DNA from: Erysipelotrichaceae bacterium | Lineage (GTDB): Bacteria; Bacillota_I; Bacilli_A; RFN20; CAG-826 | Length of the DNA: 35,680 nucleotides | Assembly (NCBI GenBank): GCA_012729405.1 | Contig: JAAYDH010000055.1 | Span: 1 to 35,680 of the forward strand | Reading direction: 5' to 3' | In this document: piece by piece, positions 32,198-35,680 of the stretch | Numbering within the stretch: the first letter of the stretch is position 1 | Layout: every line of letters begins with the position of its first letter | Notes under the pieces: generated by a model | What the model was told of the DNA's origin: nothing | Databases searched by the model: none | Seen by the model: only the letters and a program-made list of their open reading frames with translations | Position numbers and translations under genes: made by a program

Positions 32198-33097
32198 ATG
32201 GCGTCATCACTAAAACTAGCTAGGAGAAACATCGATCAAAAATCTATCTTTGATCGCCGCATTCATGAGATTGATTTGGTTCGAGGTCTTCTTATTATTT
32301 TAGTTGTCTGCGACCATATATTTTGGAATCTAAAACATTACGGAGCCATCTGGTACGATGCCTCGAGCAATACGAATAAAGCGTTTCTCTTCTTCCGAGA
32401 TTTTTTTGGTTGGTATTGGACCTCAAGCGCCCGCTCAGTCATCCAACCAATTATCCTAATGGCCTTTTGTTTTATTTCTGGCGTCTCTTGCGCTTTTAGC
32501 CGTAATAACTGGAAACGAGCAGTGCAGACCCTTACCATTTGGTTCTTAATTGCTTCTATAAGTAATATCGCTCAAATATTTGGATTCTTTCCGGACCAAG
32601 GAACGGTGAGAGTGGACTTCAATATTATCGGTGTACTTGGTTTCAGCACCTTGTTTTATTGTTTTATTCAAAATCGGAGTTGGAAATCACTCGCGGCTGC
32701 GACTCTGATTGCTTTTGTTATGTCGTGGTTTATCATTCCCAACATTCAGGATAATTTTATCCGATTTTTTGGCTCATCTCCGGTTGTTCATGCTGAACAT
32801 ACGTCTTATGTTCCGAATTTTTACTTCCCATTTTTCTGGGAACCAGCGGAGGTATTCGGTGGGACTAGACAGGCTGACTATGTCCCCTTATTTCCGTATA
32901 TTATGTTTTTCTTCGGCGGTGCTTTAGTCACCTATTTTGTGTATCAAAAGAAACGAAAGTCCTTGTTCCGCTCTTTCGAATGGGAAAGACCAATTTGTTT
33001 CGTAGGCCGCCACACTTTCGTTATTTATATTGTTCATCAAGCTGTGCTCACGGGTTTATTCACCGTGCTTAACGCCATTATACAAGCTTATTATTAG
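32198..33097 (+). CDS. DUF1624/HGSNAT-like membrane acyltransferase
   Basis: A 299-residue protein with about seven membrane segments. The N-terminal signature IDLVRGLLIILVVCDHIFW (25-43), with Asp26, Arg29-Gly30 and His40, matches the DUF1624 family, to which the catalytic domain of heparan-alpha-glucosaminide N-acetyltransferase belongs. That family moves acetyl or acyl groups across the membrane to sugars. The C-terminal GRHTFVIYIVHQAVLTGLF is typical of such acyltransferases. The substrate is unknown. It is followed after 8 bases by an acyl-adenylating ligase and probably forms an operon with it, suggesting that the ligase provides the acyl donor. Its mRNA is probably leaderless. Confidence 0.78.
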   Translation: MASSLKLARRNIDQKSIFDRRIHEIDLVRGLLIILVVCDHIFWNLKHYGAIWYDASSNTNKAFLFFRDFFGWYWTSSARSVIQPIILMAFCFISGVSCAFSRNNWKRAVQTLTIWFLIASISNIAQIFGFFPDQGTVRVDFNIIGVLGFSTLFYCFIQNRSWKSLAAATLIAFVMSWFIIPNIQDNFIRFFGSSPVVHAEHTSYVPNFYFPFFWEPAEVFGGTRQADYVPLFPYIMFFFGGALVTYFVYQKKRKSLFRSFEWERPICFVGRHTFVIYIVHQAVLTGLFTVLNAIIQAYY

Positions 33098-33105
33098 GAG
33101 GAATT

Positions 33106-34758
33106 ATGCTCGAAAATTTATCGCTTTACGAAGCTTTTCAAACGTCTGTAACAAACACCCCGTCAGGTAAAGCTGTCTACTATCAAGGCACACAGCTCTC
33201 CTATCGTCGCCTTTCTCGCCTTGTCGATAGAATGGCGGATATTTTAGTTCACTGCCTCAATGTCAAACCTAAAGATGTCATTTTGGTCGCTCAGCCGAAC
33301 ATTCCCGATACATTGATTTTGATATACGCCATCAACAAGATTGGGGCGATCGTCAACTTGGTACATCCATTAACTCCATACAATCAAATTCGGAGCATTA
33401 TGGAAAAGACAAAAACCAAGATTTCTTTCTTGTTTGAACAACGCGTCGCAAAAGAAGTCGAACAATATCGCGAAATTGCTGATCAAATCTATGTCACTCG
33501 AATTGAAGATTTTTTGCCCTTTTTGAAGAAAAACATCTATCACATCTTCATGAATAAAGATATTCGCAAAAAATTAGGACGTTTTAGAGGAAAATTTAAA
33601 GGTTTCCGTTATCTCTATCAATTAAAACCGACTGGTAAACCAGTTGAAACCGTGACCGGAAAATCCAAAGAAATATCTGTCTATCTCCATAGTGGTTCAA
33701 CCACCGGAGATCCCAAGATTATTTGTTTATCGGATGAAAATTTCAACTTCATCTGTGACCAAACCGATGTCGCCGCCAGCTTGCCTCGTGAACAGCTAAA
33801 AGGTTTTGGAATGTTAAGTATTCTTCCAAGCTTCCACGGATTTGGTTTTTGCATGACGATGCACAATAGTTTAACTAACTCGATGAATTGTATTTTGATT
33901 CCGAAGTACTCGCCAAAAGAAATTGTAAAAACAATGAAAAAAACAAACGTTAATCTATGCGTTGGTGTGCCGACGATGTATGAGAGTTTGGTGAATAATC
34001 ACGCCTTCGTAAAATCGAAGAAATTGAAGAAATGGATTGTTTGCTTCTCCGGTGGAGACTCTCTATCAGCCGACTTAAAGAAACGCTTCGATGAAGTGAT
34101 GCAGTTACATGGTTCGCCTTGCCGCCTCTTTGAAGGCTACGGCTTAACTGAGTCAGTTGCGGCGATTACAATTAACACATTCGAACACAATCGCGATGGT
34201 TCAATTGGTTATCCACTAAAGAATGTTCAGATTCGCATTGTCGATGATAATGGAAAAGATTTACCACACGGCGAGATCGGAGAAATTGTTATTAAGAGCC
34301 CAGCGACTATGGTCAGTTATTTAAATGATTTAGAGGCCACCAAAAAGGCCGTCATTGATGGCTGGTTATACACTGGCGATTTAGGGTATCTCGATGACGA
34401 TAACTATCTATTTTTTAAACTTCGTAAAAAGAGAGTTATCAAGGTTTCTGGTGTTGGTGTTTTTCCCACCGAGATTGAAGCTTTGATTAACCATATTCCA
34501 GGTGTTAAAGGCTGTTGCGGGATTCGTATACCTGATATACGTCTCCAATCCGCGGTAAAAGTCTTTGTCGTCGCTAATTATTTTGATGAGCAAGGAATGA
34601 AAAACCTCATTCTTGACACTTGCCGCAAGTATCTTATTCGTTGGGCGGTTCCAAAAGAGATTGAATTCATCGATAAATTACCCATGACACGATTAAACAA
34701 GATTGACTTTGCTCGTTTGCAAAGAGAAGAAGACGCTCGTCGTCAGACAGGAAATTAA
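33106..34758 (+). CDS. AMP-dependent acyl-CoA synthetase/ligase family protein
   Basis: A 550-residue member of the adenylate-forming enzymes, which activate a carboxylic acid with ATP and pass it to CoA or a carrier. Seen: the phosphate loop LHSGSTTGDPK (about 193-203), FEGYGLTESVA (about 342-352), LYTGDLGYLDDD (about 420-431), the hinge LRKKRVIKVSGV, and the C-terminal catalytic Lys in LPMTRLNKIDF (near 531). The length and motif order fit fatty acyl-CoA ligases; the acid is unknown. AGGAGG (33096-33101) precedes the ATG. Its neighbour upstream is a membrane acyltransferase, downstream a lipoprotein. Confidence 0.88.
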   Translation: MLENLSLYEAFQTSVTNTPSGKAVYYQGTQLSYRRLSRLVDRMADILVHCLNVKPKDVILVAQPNIPDTLILIYAINKIGAIVNLVHPLTPYNQIRSIMEKTKTKISFLFEQRVAKEVEQYREIADQIYVTRIEDFLPFLKKNIYHIFMNKDIRKKLGRFRGKFKGFRYLYQLKPTGKPVETVTGKSKEISVYLHSGSTTGDPKIICLSDENFNFICDQTDVAASLPREQLKGFGMLSILPSFHGFGFCMTMHNSLTNSMNCILIPKYSPKEIVKTMKKTNVNLCVGVPTMYESLVNNHAFVKSKKLKKWIVCFSGGDSLSADLKKRFDEVMQLHGSPCRLFEGYGLTESVAAITINTFEHNRDGSIGYPLKNVQIRIVDDNGKDLPHGEIGEIVIKSPATMVSYLNDLEATKKAVIDGWLYTGDLGYLDDDNYLFFKLRKKRVIKVSGVGVFPTEIEALINHIPGVKGCCGIRIPDIRLQSAVKVFVVANYFDEQGMKNLILDTCRKYLIRWAVPKEIEFIDKLPMTRLNKIDFARLQREEDARRQTGN

Positions 34759-34762
34759 TTAT

Positions 34763-35680
34763 ATGAAAACGAAACTTCTTGCCCTTATTATCTTTGGCTT
34801 TGTTAGCCTTACTGCCTGCGACCTTCCTATTCAACCTAACGGCATCAAAGTGATGAGTGTCGATATTTCAGAGACTGAAATCAGCCTTGCTGTTTCTCAT
34901 ACACGAACCTTAACAGCGACTGTTTCTCCAACAAAAGCCACCATTAAAACAGTTAACTGGACAATTGAAGACTCTAATATCGCCACGATTAATTCGAGTG
35001 GTTTAGTGACCGGAATCGCAGAAGGCGAAACTACTGTAACGGTCACAACTGTGGATGGCGGGCATACCGACACCTGCGAGGTTGTTGTTACTACCATTTC
35101 TAACGAAGAGTTATGGGACGAATCCCAAGACTATTTACGCACTGGTACTAAAACAATTGATTTTTACAGTTTGAATGACTTCCATGGTTCAACGGAAAAT
35201 ATCAGCGCTAACTATGAACCAGGAATTAATAAACTTTCCACTTTCTTTAAAAATGAAAAAGCCAAAAACCCAGGTGGTTTTGTTCTAACAGCTTCGGGCG
35301 ATATGTGGCAAGGTAGCGCAGACTCAAACCTCACCAACGGCAGATTGGTCAACGACTGAATGGGCCTTATTGGATTCTCCGCGATGGCTATTGGCAATCA
35401 CGAATTCGACTGGACTGTCGATACGATCAAAGAAAATATGGAAAACATGGATTTCCCATTGTTGGCTTGTAATATCATCGATACAAAAACCAATCAGCCA
35501 GTAGATTGGGCTCAACCTTATACAACAATCACCAAAAATGGTGTTCGCATTGGTATTGTCGGGGCAATTGGTCAAGGACTAACAACCTCGATTCTTGCTC
35601 CAAACGTTGCGGGACTTTCCTTCGCTAACCCCAATCAATATGTTATCGATTGGGCTGATTATTTACGGAGCGAAGGAGCG
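34763..35680 (+). pseudogene. Lipoprotein 5'-nucleotidase (UshA-like) with Ig-like domain, interrupted by in-frame TGA; cut by window edge
   Basis: The reading frame starts at 34763 with a lipoprotein signal peptide and lipobox LTAC (Cys19). An Ig-like BIG2 domain follows (about 30-112). Then come the metallophosphatase motifs NDFHGS and SGDMWQGSADS. A TGA at 35357-35359 stops the frame after 198 residues, but the same frame continues without a gap: MGLIGFSAMAIGNHEFDW (third metal motif GNHEFD) and onward to the window end. Homologues commonly have Trp, Met or Leu at this place, so TGG to TGA is the simplest change. Secreted enzymes of this family release phosphate from nucleotides. Nonsense mutation, sequencing error and recoding are all possible. 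The gene extends beyond the window. Confidence 0.8.

Noticed and set aside
35357..35359. Selenocysteine codon
   Set aside because: The position lies outside the metal-binding motifs, and I see no convincing SECIS-type hairpin directly after it. The family is not known to use selenocysteine.
34763..35680. UGA reassigned to tryptophan (genetic code 4)
   Set aside because: About 10,900 codons in 32 intact genes contain no internal TGA, Trp is written TGG throughout, and rbgA would run more than 35 codons past its TGA. The single case is better seen as a local nonsense codon.

Overview
The window is a chromosomal segment from an AT-rich Gram-positive bacterium of the Bacilli/Mollicutes side of the Firmicutes. 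The evidence is a PolC-type DNA polymerase III, a UDP-free FakA/PlsX lipid module, the gene order fakA-recG-plsX-rnc-ftsY-ylxM-ffh, rplS-lepB-rbgA-rnhB-dprA-topA-xerC, and rpsB-tsf-pyrH-frr-uppS-cdsA-dxr-rseP-polC. This is the Bacillus subtilis order with many genes removed: smc, fab genes, ylqD, trmFO, clpQY, codY and proS are not at their usual places. An Erysipelotrichales, RFN20/RF39 or Acholeplasma-like lineage is plausible, but I cannot name a species. UGA is not reassigned in the conserved genes.

Layout: (1) 1-700 holds the 3' end of 23S rRNA and 5S rRNA. (2) 738-2491 holds a FucI/AraA-like sugar isomerase and a small membrane protein. (3) 2583-11051 is the Asp23-fakA-recG-plsX-rnc-ftsY-ylxM-ffh run (fatty-acid use, recombination, RNA processing, signal recognition). 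(4) 11067-12905 is rpsP-khpA-rimM-trmD on the minus strand, inverted relative to the usual order. (5) 13006-19879 is rplS with a leader, lepB, rbgA, rnhB, dprA, topA and xerC. (6) 19881-31969 is translation, nucleotide, envelope and replication: rpsB, tsf, pyrH, frr, uppS, cdsA, dxr, rseP and polC. (7) 31982-32058 is tRNA-Pro(CGG). (8) 32198-35680 is an accessory cluster: a DUF1624 membrane acyltransferase, an acyl-adenylating ligase and a lipoprotein 5'-nucleotidase interrupted by an in-frame TGA and cut by the window edge.

Most of the window is conserved housekeeping, and I see no clear new enzymatic system. The unusual signal is in expression architecture. Several genes have a -10 box only 6-9 bases before the ATG and no Shine-Dalgarno sequence, which suggests leaderless mRNAs. 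Rho-independent-type hairpins sit directly against start codons inside conserved gene runs. A terminator hairpin appears to be built into the last codons of ffh, where it would serve the inverted rpsP-trmD operon. The accessory cluster at the right end is the most likely place for undescribed biology, possibly acyl modification of a surface glycan or lipid.
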